DNA from: an uncultured Clostridia bacterium
GTDB lineage: Bacteria > Bacillota > Clostridia > Oscillospirales > Acutalibacteraceae
Assembly: GCA_944384925.1 (NCBI GenBank)
Contig: CALWVF010000027.1
Location: 1 to 64,000, forward strand
DNA: 64,000 nt
Direction: 5' to 3'
Positions within the stretch are counted from its first letter, which is position 1. Each line of letters begins with the position of its first letter. Shown here one piece after another: positions 1 to 9,704 of this stretch. Position numbers and translations under genes: made by a program. The notes beneath the pieces are model-generated. The model saw only the letters and a program-made list of their open reading frames with translations. It was not told the DNA's origin and made no database searches.

Positions 1-568
1 ATAATTTACTACCTTATAATAAAAGCTTTTACTTTGCATAATTGTATTTATTTGTTATATTTTCATAATAAAAACGTTTGTTTAATTGAAATTATACTAC
101 AAAATAAATATTTTTGCAATAGGTTTAGTTTAATTTTTATATGTTTTAAAATTTCAACCTAATATATTTAATCAATGTTATGATTCCAATTAATTCCATT
201 TGATTTAAATAATTTTTATATCCGATAAATTCTTCTAAGATTGTCTCAATTTTTCTTTTATACTTTACTCCACTATTTCTTGCTTTGATATTTCATCTTG
301 TTGTTGCAATTTGCTTAGATTAATCTTTAATTTTTTAGCGTCAAGGTAGGTTAATCTGTGAATTATTAATCTGCTTTACTATACTATAAAGTTCTTAATA
401 TATACTATATGTAAGGCCTGCACTTTGCCCGTAACAGAGTTTATTCCCCTCCGTATGACGTTGCATTAATACTAATTTTAAAATTTTTATTTAATATATA
501 GTACTTGATTTTATTTTTCAAAATGGTAAAATTATATATATAAATATTTTTGAAAAGGTGAAAGTATT
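1..568. other. AT-rich intergenic region with a possible decayed coding remnant
   Basis: No intact gene was found here. On the minus strand at 265-375 there is an uninterrupted stretch of 36 codons with a protein-like, Lys/Gln/Leu-rich composition (contains LKINLSKLQQQDEISKQEIV). It continues beyond an in-frame TAA as SIKEKLRQS and then meets a second stop. It has no start codon with a ribosome binding site. This may be the eroded end of a lost gene. The family is not recognised, and chance cannot be excluded in such AT-rich DNA. Confidence 0.3.
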
Positions 569-1552
569 ATGAATTATAACAAAATAAAACATCGTACACC
601 AATAATAATATCTGTTATTATTGTATTAATTATTGTAATCCTAATGTTTGTTGGAAATTACTTTTTTAATTATGCACTAGTGCGCAGCGATGGCGACATA
701 GGCGGCGCAGATAGAAATATAAGCTCTGATACATCTAATTACAACCAGGAAATTATTTCTAATAACATGGCCATTCAAAAAGAAAAAACTGAACATTGGT
801 TAAATAATATAAGCAAAGAAGAAATATATGTAAAATCCAATGATGGTCTTAGCTTATTTGCTACTCAGTTTAATACTAACGACAGCGACAATTGGGCAAT
901 ATTGGTTCATGGCTATGCATCTGAACAAAAATATATATATGATGTTGCTCAACATTACTCTGAACATGGATATAATGTTTTAACTATGGATTTGAGAACG
1001 CATGGAAAAAGTGAAGGTAAATATATTGGCATGGGCTGGCTTGACAAAGATGACATGATAATATGGATAAATAAATTGCTAGAGTCTTATCCAAATGCAA
1101 AAATAGTGCTTCATGGGATATCAATGGGTGCTGCAACTGTTATGATGACAAGTGGGGAACCCCTCCCAAGCAATGTAAAAGCTATAGTTGAAGATTGCGG
1201 ATATACATCAGTGTGGGATATTTTTGCATCCGAGCTAAAGGCACGTTATAATCTACCTGCATTTCCTATATTAAACGTTGCAAGTTTAATAACTAAAATT
1301 CGCGCTGGTTACTCCTTTGGCGAGGCATCTTCACTTGAACAAGTGAAAAAGTCTATTACTCCAACTTTATTTATTCATGGTACTGTAGATAACTTTGTTC
1401 CCGTCGATATGGTATACCCTCTATACGATGCAGCACAATGTGACAAAGATATACTAATAGTAGAAGGGGCTGGCCATACTGAATGCAAATCTCTTGAACC
1501 TAATATTTATTACGACAAAGTATTTAATTTTATAAATAAGTATATGAATTAA
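569..1552 (+). CDS. Membrane-anchored alpha/beta hydrolase (serine hydrolase)
   Basis: This 327-residue protein starts with a short cytoplasmic tail and one hydrophobic segment (about residues 11-34), then a Ser/Asn/Asp-rich linker and an alpha/beta-hydrolase domain facing outside. The oxyanion-side HGYASEQ lies near 114-120. The nucleophile elbow GISMG is at 183-187 (Ser185). The likely acid is Asp274 in HGTVDNFVP and the catalytic His is His303 in GAGHTE, so the triad is complete. The fold resembles the S33/BAAT-like cell-surface hydrolases of Firmicutes. The substrate is unknown. AAAAGGTG lies 8 nt before the ATG. It stands alone on the plus strand. Alternatives are an esterase, lipase or peptidase. 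Confidence 0.8.
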   Translation: MNYNKIKHRTPIIISVIIVLIIVILMFVGNYFFNYALVRSDGDIGGADRNISSDTSNYNQEIISNNMAIQKEKTEHWLNNISKEEIYVKSNDGLSLFATQFNTNDSDNWAILVHGYASEQKYIYDVAQHYSEHGYNVLTMDLRTHGKSEGKYIGMGWLDKDDMIIWINKLLESYPNAKIVLHGISMGAATVMMTSGEPLPSNVKAIVEDCGYTSVWDIFASELKARYNLPAFPILNVASLITKIRAGYSFGEASSLEQVKKSITPTLFIHGTVDNFVPVDMVYPLYDAAQCDKDILIVEGAGHTECKSLEPNIYYDKVFNFINKYMN

Positions 1553-1600
1553 AGTTTTAAAATTGGACAATTTATATCTCGTCTAATTTTTATGCTATAC

Positions 1601-1635
1601 AATAAAAAAGTCGTTCCCTTTCTACAGGGAACGAC
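1601..1635 (-). terminator. Second hairpin terminator downstream of tRNA-Leu, minus strand
   Basis: A perfect 10-bp stem (GTCGTTCCCT / AGGGAACGAC, 1610-1619 and 1626-1635) is followed on the minus strand by TTTTTTATTG. On the plus strand no U-tract follows, so it acts on minus-strand transcripts and backs up the terminator at 1692-1727. It also lies 57 nt past the hydrolase stop. Confidence 0.7.
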
Positions 1636-1691
1636 TATATAAGATCTTGGGGCGGGTAGTTATAAGAGATACAAAGACTAAAAACGTGTGG

Positions 1692-1727
1692 CTAAAAATA
1701 AAAAATCGCACACAACTATGTGCGCGA
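1692..1727 (-). terminator. Rho-independent terminator of tRNA-Leu
   Basis: Minus strand: a 9-bp stem TCGCGCACA / TGTGTGCGA with one G-U pair and a TAGT loop (1706-1727), followed by TTTTTTATTTTTAG. It begins 19 nt after the encoded CCA end of tRNA-Leu. Confidence 0.85.
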
Positions 1728-1746
1728 CTTTCCTCCAAGGATTCCT

Positions 1747-1830
1747 TGGTGCGAGTGACGGGACTTGAACCCGTACGTCGAAGACACACGCCCCTCAAAC
1801 GTGCCTGTCTGCCTATTCCAGCACACTCGC
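1747..1830 (-). tRNA. tRNA-Leu (anticodon GAG)
   Basis: 84 nt including an encoded CCA. The acceptor stem GCGAGTG / CACTCGC pairs perfectly. The anticodon stem-loop is CACGT-TTGAGGG-GCGTG, giving anticodon GAG (codons CUU/CUC). A long variable arm follows, as in class II tRNAs, and the T arm reads CGGGTTCAAGTCCCG. It has its own promoter and terminators. Short open frames overlapping it on both strands are spurious. Confidence 0.97.
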
Positions 1831-1851
1831 ATTTGACTAATAACATAAAGT

Positions 1852-1880
1852 ATGATAACAAACTTTACTTAGAAAGTCAA
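1852..1880 (-). promoter_or_regulatory. Sigma-A promoter of tRNA-Leu
   Basis: Minus strand: -35 TTGACT (1875-1880), 17-bp spacer, -10 TATCAT (1852-1857). The tRNA 5' end is 21 nt downstream. The position and spacing fit a stable-RNA promoter. Confidence 0.75.
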
Positions 1881-1921
1881 TAGTCTTTCAATATTTTATA
1901 GTTAATATTTTACTAATAAAT

Positions 1922-3319
1922 TTAAGCAAATACACTTTTAATATAATTATCAATAGAAACTGCTGCTTTTTTTCCTGCGCTCATCGCTAGTATAACGGTT
2001 GCTGCACCCGTAACTATATCTCCACCAGCATAAACCCCATTTTGGGTAGTTTTTAAATTATCATCAACTATAATACATCCTTTATCATCTGTTTCAATAG
2101 TATTTAAGTCTTCATATATTAGTTTATTTGGTGCGTTACCTATAGCAATAATAACAGTGTCAACGTCTATAATATGTTCAGAGTTAGGTTCTGCAATAGG
2201 TCTTCTCCTTCCTGTCTCATCTGGTTCCCCTAATGACATTTTAACACACTTAATTCCTTTTACAACTCCATGTTCATTTCCTATAATTTCTATAGGATTA
2301 GTAAGTACTTTAAGTTTTATTCCTTCTTCCTTAGCATGACGAACTTCCTCTATCCTTGCTGGCATTTCATTTTCCGAGCGTCTATATATTATATATACAT
2401 TTTGAGCCCCTAATCTTTTAGCACATCGCGATGCATCAATTGCTACATTTCCGCCACCAATTACTGCAACATTTTTAGGAACTATTATAGGAGTATCATA
2501 ATTTTCTTTATAAGCTTTCATTAAATTAATTCTTGTTAAAAATTCATTAGATGAATATACTCCTATTAAGTTTTCTCCTCGTATTCCCATAAATTTCGGC
2601 AGTCCTGCACCTATACCTATATATATTGCTTTATAACCTTTATTAAACAAATCATCTATTGTTAATGTCTTACCTATAACTACATTAGTTTTTATCTTAA
2701 CCCCAGAATTTCTTAAGTTATTAATTTCACTATCTACAATATATTTAGGTAGTCTAAACTCTGGTATTCCATACGAGAGCACTCCTCCTGGAGCGTGCAG
2801 TGCTTCAAATATGGTAACATCATATCCTTTTTTTGCTAATTGGCCAGCACACACTAAACCTGAAGGTCCAGAACCCACAATTGCAACTTTATAGTTATTT
2901 TTTTCTATATCAGTATATGAATCATTATCCTTTTTATTTTCCATATACCAATCCGCAACAAACCTCTCTAATAATCCTATCGCAACAGGTTCTGATTTTA
3001 TTCCTCGTACACATTTAGCCTCACATTGAGTTTCTTGAGGACACACCCTGCCGCAAATTGATGGCAGCAAATTAGAGGATATTATTGTTTTGTAAGCCTC
3101 TTCTATGTTTCCTTCTTTTATATAGCCAATAAATTTGGGAATATTTATATTTACGGGGCACCCAGAAACACAAGGTTTGGATTTGCAATTTAAACATCTA
3201 TTTGCTTCATTCATGGCTTCTTCTAATGTATACCCTAAAATTACCTCATTAAAATTTTTATTTCTAATATTAGATTCCTGTTCAGACACTTGTGTCTTTT
3301 TAGGATTCATATTTGGCAT
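1922..3319 (-). CDS. nfnB: NfnB: NADPH-binding subunit of electron-bifurcating ferredoxin:NADP+ oxidoreductase (GltA-like)
   Basis: A 465-residue protein of the GltA/glutamate synthase small-subunit type. The N-terminal domain carries eight cysteines for two [4Fe-4S] clusters (Cys42, 45, 50, 54 and Cys89, 93, 99, 103). Two Rossmann folds follow: FAD site GSGPSG near 149 and NADP site GGGNVA near 290. The C-terminal GGDIVTGAATV binds the FAD ribityl chain. The gene directly follows an nfnA-type gene and overlaps it by 20 nt. That pairing favours NfnAB (NADH + reduced ferredoxin with NADP+) over a true glutamate synthase, since no gltB large subunit is nearby. A standalone NADPH-dependent GltA-like enzyme is the alternative. 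Confidence 0.88.
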   Translation of the reverse strand: MPNMNPKKTQVSEQESNIRNKNFNEVILGYTLEEAMNEANRCLNCKSKPCVSGCPVNINIPKFIGYIKEGNIEEAYKTIISSNLLPSICGRVCPQETQCEAKCVRGIKSEPVAIGLLERFVADWYMENKKDNDSYTDIEKNNYKVAIVGSGPSGLVCAGQLAKKGYDVTIFEALHAPGGVLSYGIPEFRLPKYIVDSEINNLRNSGVKIKTNVVIGKTLTIDDLFNKGYKAIYIGIGAGLPKFMGIRGENLIGVYSSNEFLTRINLMKAYKENYDTPIIVPKNVAVIGGGNVAIDASRCAKRLGAQNVYIIYRRSENEMPARIEEVRHAKEEGIKLKVLTNPIEIIGNEHGVVKGIKCVKMSLGEPDETGRRRPIAEPNSEHIIDVDTVIIAIGNAPNKLIYEDLNTIETDDKGCIIVDDNLKTTQNGVYAGGDIVTGAATVILAMSAGKKAAVSIDNYIKSVFA

Positions 3320-4157
3320 CTAAATCCCTCCTAAAAAGATTACAATATTCATCTCTCGATTTGCACTCACTTTGATTAAATATAGATAATCTTTGAATAG
3401 ATTGATCAAAGTTTACTTTATGACCATCAAAATCCGGCCCATCCACACAGGCAAATTTTACTTCTCCATCAACTGTCAATCTACAGCCTCCACACATACC
3501 TGTACCATCTATCATTATTGGATTCATACTTACAATATTTTTTATTTTATAATTTTTAGTAATTATACTAACAGCTTTCATCATAGATAGAGGACCTGCT
3601 GAGAAAACCAAGTCATAATTCTTTCCATTTTTTATCTGAAATTCCAACGCTTCAGTTACAAAACCCTTTATCCCTGCACTTCCATCATCTGTAGTTAAAA
3701 AAAATTCATTACAAATTCTACTAAACTCATTTTCCAAAATAATCATATCTTTATTTCGAAATCCAGCAATCACATCAACATAAATTCCTTTATTGTAAAG
3801 TGCCTTAGCTTGAGGGTACGCAATAGCGCAACCAGTCCCACCACCTATAATTAATACCTTATTATGCCCAAAAAGCTTTGAAGGTTTTCCCAATGGCCCA
3901 ACAACATCTAATATGTAATCACCATCGCCCAAATCATCAAGTAACATAGTTGTTTTACCTACTTTTTGGTAAACGATACTTATTGTACCGCTTTCTTTGT
4001 CAAAATCAGAAATTGTTAAAGGAATTCTCTCTCCTTTTTCATTAACTCTAAGAATTATAAACTGACCTGGTTGTGCCTTGTTTGCAATTAAAGGTGCTCT
4101 TATAACCATCTTAGAAGTAATAGAATTTAATTTGTTTTTGCTAACAATAAGATACAT
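3300..4157 (-). CDS. nfnA: NfnA: NADH-binding FAD/[2Fe-2S] subunit of ferredoxin:NADP+ oxidoreductase
   Basis: 285 residues of the ferredoxin-NADP reductase fold, as in dihydroorotate dehydrogenase electron-transfer subunits. FAD is bound by RIPLTISDFD (about 44-53). The NAD site is IGGGTGCAIAYP (about 104-115), followed by SAGPLSMMK (about 186-194). The C-terminal cluster motif GMCGGCR...ACVDGP (Cys222, 225, 237) carries the [2Fe-2S] centre, and the HKVNFD tail is typical of NfnA. It forms a bicistron with nfnB and supplies NADPH by flavin-based bifurcation in clostridial anaerobes. The same family includes sulfide dehydrogenase subunits, which is the main alternative name. Confidence 0.88.
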   Translation of the reverse strand: MYLIVSKNKLNSITSKMVIRAPLIANKAQPGQFIILRVNEKGERIPLTISDFDKESGTISIVYQKVGKTTMLLDDLGDGDYILDVVGPLGKPSKLFGHNKVLIIGGGTGCAIAYPQAKALYNKGIYVDVIAGFRNKDMIILENEFSRICNEFFLTTDDGSAGIKGFVTEALEFQIKNGKNYDLVFSAGPLSMMKAVSIITKNYKIKNIVSMNPIMIDGTGMCGGCRLTVDGEVKFACVDGPDFDGHKVNFDQSIQRLSIFNQSECKSRDEYCNLFRRDLDAKYES

Positions 4158-4350
4158 TCATACACTTCCTTATTTACAGATAAACTATTATATGATAAAA
4201 TTAATATAATTATATATCAAATAATACTAATTTTCAATATATCTCGTAATACAAATTATGGTATCTATAATCCAAGGTATTAAAAATTATAAATAAAATC
4301 TTGCAAATAATAAAATTAATAAATTTTAAATTTATGTTAGGGGTGTAATT

Positions 4351-5253
4351 ATGATAGACACAATTATAATAGGCGCAGGTCCTGCTGGATTAACTGCAGC
4401 TATTTATTGCCTTAGAAATGGACTAGATGTAGTTATATTTGATAAAAACATATATGGTGGTCAAGTAGCCATAACAAATGAAATAGAAAATTACCCTGCT
4501 ATTCAAAAAATATCTGGAGTTGAATTCTCCAATAGCTTATATAATCAAGTGATTTCTTTGGGAGGTAAATTCATTTTTGAAGAAATAGTAAGTGTTAACT
4601 TTAGTAAAAACAAAAAAACTGTATTCACAAGTGAAAAAGAATATACCTCAAAAACAGTAATAATAGCTACAGGTGCAAAACGAAGGCACTTGAATTGCGA
4701 AGGAGAAGATAGACTAATTGGCCGAGGAGTTTCTTACTGCGCTACATGTGATGGCGCCTTCTTTAAAAATAAAACTGTATGTGTTGTTGGTGGAGGAAAT
4801 ACTGCTCTGGAAGATTGCCTATTCTTATCAAATATATGCAAGAAAGTAAATTTAATACACCGTCGTGATTCATTTAGAGCTGAAAAATCTCTCTCTAACT
4901 TAGTTAAATCAAAAAAAAATATAAACATTCTCTATAATAGCACTGTTAAAAAAATTAATGGAGAAAAAACTGTTAGCTCGATTTTAATAGAAGATTTAGT
5001 TAAAAAAGATAGTTATGAGTTAAAAACAGATGCTATATTTATAGCTATAGGTTTAGAGCCAGACACAATGATGTTTAAAAATATACTAGATATGGACAAC
5101 AATAATTATCTGATATCTAATGAGAATTGTACTACCAATATCGATGGTGTATATGTTGCTGGAGATTGTAGAAGCAAATTATTAAGACAAATTGTTACTG
5201 CATCTTCTGATGGTGCTATAAGTGCGTTTCAGGTTTCTAAATATTTGTATTGA
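4351..5253 (+). CDS. trxB: Thioredoxin reductase (NADPH)
   Basis: 300 residues, the usual TrxB length. The FAD motif GAGPAGLTAA is at 8-17. The redox-active CATC (Cys130, Cys133) sits in SYCATCDGAFF. The NADPH site GGGNTALED (147-155) is followed by HRRDSFRA, whose arginines select NADPH. The C-terminal GDCRSKLLRQIVTASSDGA contacts FAD. The gene is divergent from nfnAB, so two NADP(H)-handling systems are back to back. GGGGTG lies 6 nt before the ATG. No thioredoxin gene is adjacent. Confidence 0.93.
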   Translation: MIDTIIIGAGPAGLTAAIYCLRNGLDVVIFDKNIYGGQVAITNEIENYPAIQKISGVEFSNSLYNQVISLGGKFIFEEIVSVNFSKNKKTVFTSEKEYTSKTVIIATGAKRRHLNCEGEDRLIGRGVSYCATCDGAFFKNKTVCVVGGGNTALEDCLFLSNICKKVNLIHRRDSFRAEKSLSNLVKSKKNINILYNSTVKKINGEKTVSSILIEDLVKKDSYELKTDAIFIAIGLEPDTMMFKNILDMDNNNYLISNENCTTNIDGVYVAGDCRSKLLRQIVTASSDGAISAFQVSKYLY

Positions 5254-5279
5254 TAAGTTTTTCATGTATACATTAAAAT

Positions 5280-5325
5280 AAAAGCCTACTGTAATAAAAC
5301 TTACAATAGGCTTTTATTATTTTTT
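5280..5325. terminator. Bidirectional terminator between trxB and leuS
   Basis: Inverted repeat AAAAGCCTACTGTAA / TTACAATAGGCTTTT (5280-5294, 5301-5315; one internal mismatch). ATTATTTTTT follows on the plus strand and a T-rich run follows on the minus strand. It lies between convergent trxB and leuS. Confidence 0.8.
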
Positions 5326-5419
5326 AAACCACACTATCCTTAATGCAATTATTAAAGATACACAAATCAATATACTTTTGATAAACATTTCTTAGTTAAG
5401 AAAACAATTATAAATGATG

Positions 5420-7828
5420 TTACTTTATAACTAAGTTTACCAATTTTCCTTTAACATATATTTCTTTAACAACAGTGCTATTAATTAAAACATCTTTTAT
5501 CCTTTTTTCGTTTTTAGCAATTGACAAAACTTCCTCTTTTGTGGCATCTTCTGAAATAATTACTTTAGATTTAATTTTACCATTTATTTGTATTGCAATT
5601 TCAACACTTTCATTCTTACATTTCGATTCATCATATATTGGCCAGTTTTGTTCTGCCACTAAACCATTTCCTAATTCTAAATCACTCCATAATTCTTCAG
5701 TAATGTGTGGTGCGAATGGATTTAACAATATAGTAAATATTCTTAATTCGTCAAGTGTAATTGTTTCTTTTTCATATACCTCATTCAACAGCGACATTAA
5801 TGCTGCTATTGCTGTATTAAATTTTAAGTTATCTATATCTTCAGATACTTTTTTTACTGTTCTATTTAAAGAACATTCTAAACAACTCCTAATCCCACTT
5901 TTTGCAGAAATCATATTTTTGAAATTAAAGTAACGTTCTATAAATCTTCTGCACCCTTTAATACTAGATGAATTCCAAGGGGCAGATTTCTCAAAGTCTC
6001 CCATAAACATTTCATATAACCTTAAAGTATCTGCGCCATATAATTCTACAATTTCATCTGGATTTACAACATTTCCCTTAGATTTACTCATTTTTTCACC
6101 ATTCTGGCCTAATATCATTCCATGACTAGTCCTTTTATAATAAGGCTCAGTAGTAGGTACAACCCCTATATCATATAAAAATTTATGCCAAAATCTGCTA
6201 TATAATAAATGTAATGTGGTATGTTCCATACCTCCATTATACCAATCTACTGGAGACCAATAAGATATTGCTTCTTTACTAGCTATACATTCCTTATTAT
6301 GTGGATCCATATATCTTAAAAAATACCAAGATGACCCAGCCCATTGTGGCATAGTATCGGTTTCTCTTTTAGCTTTGCCTCCACATTTTGGGCAAGTTGT
6401 ATTTACCCAATCATGAATATTCGAAAGTGGTGATTCACCTGTATTTGTTGGCTCATATGATTTAATATCCGGTAATTCCAATGGTAACTCAGATTCAGGA
6501 ATTGCAACATACCCACATTTTTCACAATTAACTATTGGTATAGGCTCTCCCCAGTATCTTTGCCTAGAAAATATCCAATCTCTAAGTTTATAGTTAACCC
6601 TTCTATTACCTTTTAAATTATTTTCAAGCCAGTCAATAATTTTAGATTTAGCTTCTTTCACATTTAAACCATTTAGAAACTCAGAATTTATTATTAATCC
6701 ATCATTAGTTTCAGTAAATGCTTCTTCAAGCACATTTCCTCCAGCCACTACTTCTCTTATAGGTAAATTATATTTTTTCGCAAATTCCCAATCTCTACTA
6801 TCATGTGCTGGAACTGCCATTATGGCCCCCGTACCATAAGACATTAATACATAATCTGAAATAAATATTGGAAGTTCTTCCTTAGTTATAGGATGAATTG
6901 CATTTACTCCTTCCAACCTAACCCCTGTTTTTTCTTTTACCAACTCTGTACGTTCAAAGTCTGATTTCTTCAAAGTCTCATTTTTATATTTTTCAATTTC
7001 ATCTATATTTTCTAATTGTCCAATCCACTTATCAATAATAGGATGTTCAGGCGATATAACAACATATGTAACTCCAAAAATAGTATCTGGTCTTGTTGTA
7101 TACACCTTCAATTTATCTTCATTAGTAGTATAAAAATCTATTTCTGCACCCTCTGATCGACCAATCCAATTAATTTGTTGTGCTTTAACACGTTCTGGAT
7201 AATCAACATTCTCCAAATCATTTATTAACCTTTCTGCATAGTCAGTTATTTTTAACATCCACTGTGACTTTATCTTTCTAACTACTTCATTAGAACAACG
7301 CTCACAAGTTCCATTTATAACTTCCTCATTTGCTAAGACACACTTACAAGATGTACACCAATTTACATTGGTTTCCTTTTTATAGGCTAAGCCATGTTTA
7401 AATAATTGTATAAATATCCACTGAGTCCATTTATAATACTCTGGATCTGTTGTATTTATTTCTCTATTCCAATCAAAAGATATCCCCAATGATTTCAATT
7501 GCTTTCTAAACCTTGCAATATTGTTTTCTGTAACAATTTTAGGATGAATATGGTTTTTTATAGCAAAATTTTCTGTAGGCAGTCCAAAAGCATCCCAGCC
7601 AATAGGGTACAAAACATTATATCCTTCTAACCTTTTTTTTCTTGAAACTATATCTAACCCTGTATATGACCTTGGATGCCCTACATGCAGGCCCTGACCG
7701 GATGGATATGGAAACTCAACTAAGGCATAAAATTTAGGTTTATTGCTATCATTTTCAGCATTAAATACTCCCATATTTTCCCATTTATTTTGCCATTTTT
7801 TTTCTAATTCTATATGATTATAACTCAT
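5420..7828 (-). CDS. leuS: Leucyl-tRNA synthetase
   Basis: 802 residues, normal for bacterial LeuRS. The class Ia HIGH-type motif reads HVGHP in [17 protein letters not shown]. The CP1 editing domain has TTRPDTIFG and the [10 protein letters not shown] aspartate loop. Two Cys pairs (CTSC and CERC) form the zinc knuckle, and KMSKS is intact in [10 protein letters not shown]. The ATG at 7828 is chosen because GGGGGAAATAACA precedes it. An upstream in-frame TTG (7843) overlaps this ribosome binding site. It is the last gene of the long minus-strand block, 24 nt after rsfS. Confidence 0.97.
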   Translation of the reverse strand: MSYNHIELEKKWQNKWENMGVFNAENDSNKPKFYALVEFPYPSGQGLHVGHPRSYTGLDIVSRKKRLEGYNVLYPIGWDAFGLPTENFAIKNHIHPKIVTENNIARFRKQLKSLGISFDWNREINTTDPEYYKWTQWIFIQLFKHGLAYKKETNVNWCTSCKCVLANEEVINGTCERCSNEVVRKIKSQWMLKITDYAERLINDLENVDYPERVKAQQINWIGRSEGAEIDFYTTNEDKLKVYTTRPDTIFGVTYVVISPEHPIIDKWIGQLENIDEIEKYKNETLKKSDFERTELVKEKTGVRLEGVNAIHPITKEELPIFISDYVLMSYGTGAIMAVPAHDSRDWEFAKKYNLPIREVVAGGNVLEEAFTETNDGLIINSEFLNGLNVKEAKSKIIDWLENNLKGNRRVNYKLRDWIFSRQRYWGEPIPIVNCEKCGYVAIPESELPLELPDIKSYEPTNTGESPLSNIHDWVNTTCPKCGGKAKRETDTMPQWAGSSWYFLRYMDPHNKECIASKEAISYWSPVDWYNGGMEHTTLHLLYSRFWHKFLYDIGVVPTTEPYYKRTSHGMILGQNGEKMSKSKGNVVNPDEIVELYGADTLRLYEMFMGDFEKSAPWNSSSIKGCRRFIERYFNFKNMISAKSGIRSCLECSLNRTVKKVSEDIDNLKFNTAIAALMSLLNEVYEKETITLDELRIFTILLNPFAPHITEELWSDLELGNGLVAEQNWPIYDESKCKNESVEIAIQINGKIKSKVIISEDATKEEVLSIAKNEKRIKDVLINSTVVKEIYVKGKLVNLVIK

Positions 7829-7852
7829 TGTTATTTCCCCCAAATATGTGTC

Positions 7853-8194
7853 TTACATATCAATTTTTTCAGAATCTTTCCAAAGATGCTCCAAATTATA
7901 AAACTTGCGAGCTTCCTCTGAAAATACATTCACTATCACATTTCCATAATCCAATAAAGCCCAAGAATTTGAATTATGTCCTTCTATATGTTCAGGAATA
8001 ATATCCATTTGCTTCAACTTAAATTCTACTTCATCTGCCAAAGCTTTAACTTGTGTACTGCTTGTACCTGATGCAATTACAAAATAGTCTGTCAATGAAG
8101 ATATCTTGCGCACTCCTAAAATGTTCACATCAATAGCTTTTTTACTGTCTAGTATATTAGCAGCTGTTTTAGCAATATCAATAGATGTCATCAT
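7853..8194 (-). CDS. rsfS: Ribosome silencing factor RsfS
   Basis: 113 residues. RsfS binds ribosomal protein L14 and blocks subunit joining when nutrients are scarce. Family marks are LTDYFVIASGTSSTQVKALA (34-53) and the C-terminal NSWALLDYGNVIVNVF with the aromatic tail YNLEHLW. The start codon follows the yqeK stop directly, with AGAAAGGGAG inside the yqeK end as ribosome binding site. The order nadD-yqeK-rsfS is conserved in Firmicutes. Confidence 0.95.
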   Translation of the reverse strand: MMTSIDIAKTAANILDSKKAIDVNILGVRKISSLTDYFVIASGTSSTQVKALADEVEFKLKQMDIIPEHIEGHNSNSWALLDYGNVIVNVFSEEARKFYNLEHLWKDSEKIDM

Positions 8195-8764
8195 TTATTC
8201 TCCCTTTCTATCTTGAAGTAAATAATAATTATAAGCCTCTATTGTACTCGGATGTATCGGCAATCTTTTAATAAGCAAATTTTCCAAACTAAACTTGACT
8301 CCTTCAAATACTGTTTGATCTAAGTCAACATCTGCAAGTTTTCTTAATTTGTCAACACCATCATAATCTCGATCCTTTGATGTAAAATCTGCTACAAAAA
8401 CTACTTTTTCAAGCACAGACATATCAGCTCTTGCTATTGTATGAAATCTAACTGCATTTAAAACATCTTTATCTAATATGTTTAATACTTTCTCAATATA
8501 AACTTTTCCTGAAACAGCATGCCACAACTTAAATTCAGATAATTCAAGCTCTGATAATTTTACTCCATATTTATTTAGAAGTTCTAGTTGCTCATCTTTA
8601 TCTGTTTCCTTCATAATGTCATGTAAAATTCCTGCTAATTGTGCCTTCTTAGGGTCTGCACCATATTTATTTGCTAGTCTTACAGCTTCTTCTGCAACAT
8701 TTTTGGAATGTTTAAATCTTTTATATGTTAATTTTTTTTCTAATATTTTCTCATAGCCTTCCAT
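8195..8764 (-). CDS. yqeK: YqeK-family HD-domain hydrolase (symmetrical Ap4A hydrolase)
   Basis: 189 residues. HD-domain ligands are visible: RFKHSKNV (His), AGILHDIMK (His-Asp), LWHAVSG and VRFHTIARADM (His), and FVADFTSKDRD (Asp). YqeK proteins hydrolyse diadenosine tetraphosphate and bind a di-iron centre. The ATG at 8764 is preferred because AAGGGG lies 10 nt upstream. An upstream in-frame ATG at 8797 would place that site inside the gene. It sits between nadD and rsfS. Confidence 0.92.
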   Translation of the reverse strand: MEGYEKILEKKLTYKRFKHSKNVAEEAVRLANKYGADPKKAQLAGILHDIMKETDKDEQLELLNKYGVKLSELELSEFKLWHAVSGKVYIEKVLNILDKDVLNAVRFHTIARADMSVLEKVVFVADFTSKDRDYDGVDKLRKLADVDLDQTVFEGVKFSLENLLIKRLPIHPSTIEAYNYYLLQDRKGE

Positions 8765-8799
8765 AATTTTACTACCCCTTATAAAATATAGTAACATTA

Positions 8800-9396
8800 T
8801 TAAACGTATAAATTGTTTTCATATATATAATCTTTTACACCCTCAGGTACCATCCTTGAAATATCTTTTCCTGATTTTATATTATTTCTAATATTGGTTG
8901 ACGATATATCAATAAATGGAATATTAAATATCATATTCCTTATTGAATTTTTATTAAGTTTATCAGAATATTCATTCAACATCTTAATCTCTCCATAACG
9001 TCTGGGTGCTGAGCATATAATTGATAAGTCAAATATTTCTTTTGAACTCTTCCAATTTTCAATTGTGACAAACATGTCTGAACCTACTATTAAATATAAT
9101 TGAGAGTCTGGATGCAATAGTTTAACTTGCTTTAATGTATCTATAGTATAACTAATTCCACCTCTTTTTATTTCTATATCAGAAACCTCAAAAAATGGAT
9201 ACTTATCAAGAGCGATTTTACACATATCAAGCCTAAAACTTGCAATATCTATATGTGTCTTTTTATGTGGAGGTATATTATTAGGTATAAATATTACTTT
9301 AGATAAATCAATCATATTGTAAATTCCAAGCGCAAAGTTTATATGACCATTATGAATCGGATTAAATGTTCCACCATATATTGCTATTTTTTTCAT
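8800..9396 (-). CDS. nadD: Nicotinate-nucleotide adenylyltransferase
   Basis: 198 residues. NadD transfers AMP to nicotinate mononucleotide in NAD synthesis. The nucleotidyltransferase motif GGTFNPIHNGH (9-19) and the C-terminal ISSTNIRNNI are intact, as is the nicotinate-binding NWKSS region. The start overlaps the yhbY stop as ATGA, which indicates translational coupling. Confidence 0.96.
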   Translation of the reverse strand: MKKIAIYGGTFNPIHNGHINFALGIYNMIDLSKVIFIPNNIPPHKKTHIDIASFRLDMCKIALDKYPFFEVSDIEIKRGGISYTIDTLKQVKLLHPDSQLYLIVGSDMFVTIENWKSSKEIFDLSIICSAPRRYGEIKMLNEYSDKLNKNSIRNMIFNIPFIDISSTNIRNNIKSGKDISRMVPEGVKDYIYENNLYV

Positions 9397-9695
9397 TTCT
9401 TTTTAGTTGGTAATAATATTTTAGGTTCTTTCTCGTTTCTCTTATATAAAACAAATTTATTGCCTATTGTATGAACTACATCTGACTTAGTAGCTGTTGC
9501 TATATTATTAGCGCATTCCTTTACATCAATATAAGCAGTTTCTAATACTTTAGCTTTTATTATTTCTCTTGATTTCAAAGCATCTTTTGCCTGAAGTATA
9601 ATGTTATCGGTAATACCACCTTTTCCTACCATCAATATTGTATCTATGTTATTTGCCAATGAACGCAAATAAGCTCTTTGTTTGCTTGTTAACAT
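9393..9695 (-). CDS. yhbY: YhbY-type CRM-domain RNA-binding protein
   Basis: 100 residues with the CRM domain: LTSKQRAYLRSLANNID at the start, the GKGGIT loop (24-29, a GxxG nucleic-acid-binding turn), and KLYKR-like strand end FVLYKRNEKEPKI. It is a ribosome-assembly factor associated with the large subunit. It overlaps nadD by 4 nt and follows rdgB. Confidence 0.92.
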   Translation of the reverse strand: MLTSKQRAYLRSLANNIDTILMVGKGGITDNIILQAKDALKSREIIKAKVLETAYIDVKECANNIATATKSDVVHTIGNKFVLYKRNEKEPKILLPTKKK

Positions 9696-9704
9696 TTTTC
9701 CCTC

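Noticed and set aside
1622-1883. Two short open frames on opposite strands around the tRNA
   Set aside because: Both run through tRNA-Leu and its terminators, so they are not genes.
5420-7828. T-box leader for leuS
   Set aside because: leuS follows rsfS by 24 nt within an operon, which leaves no room for a T-box.
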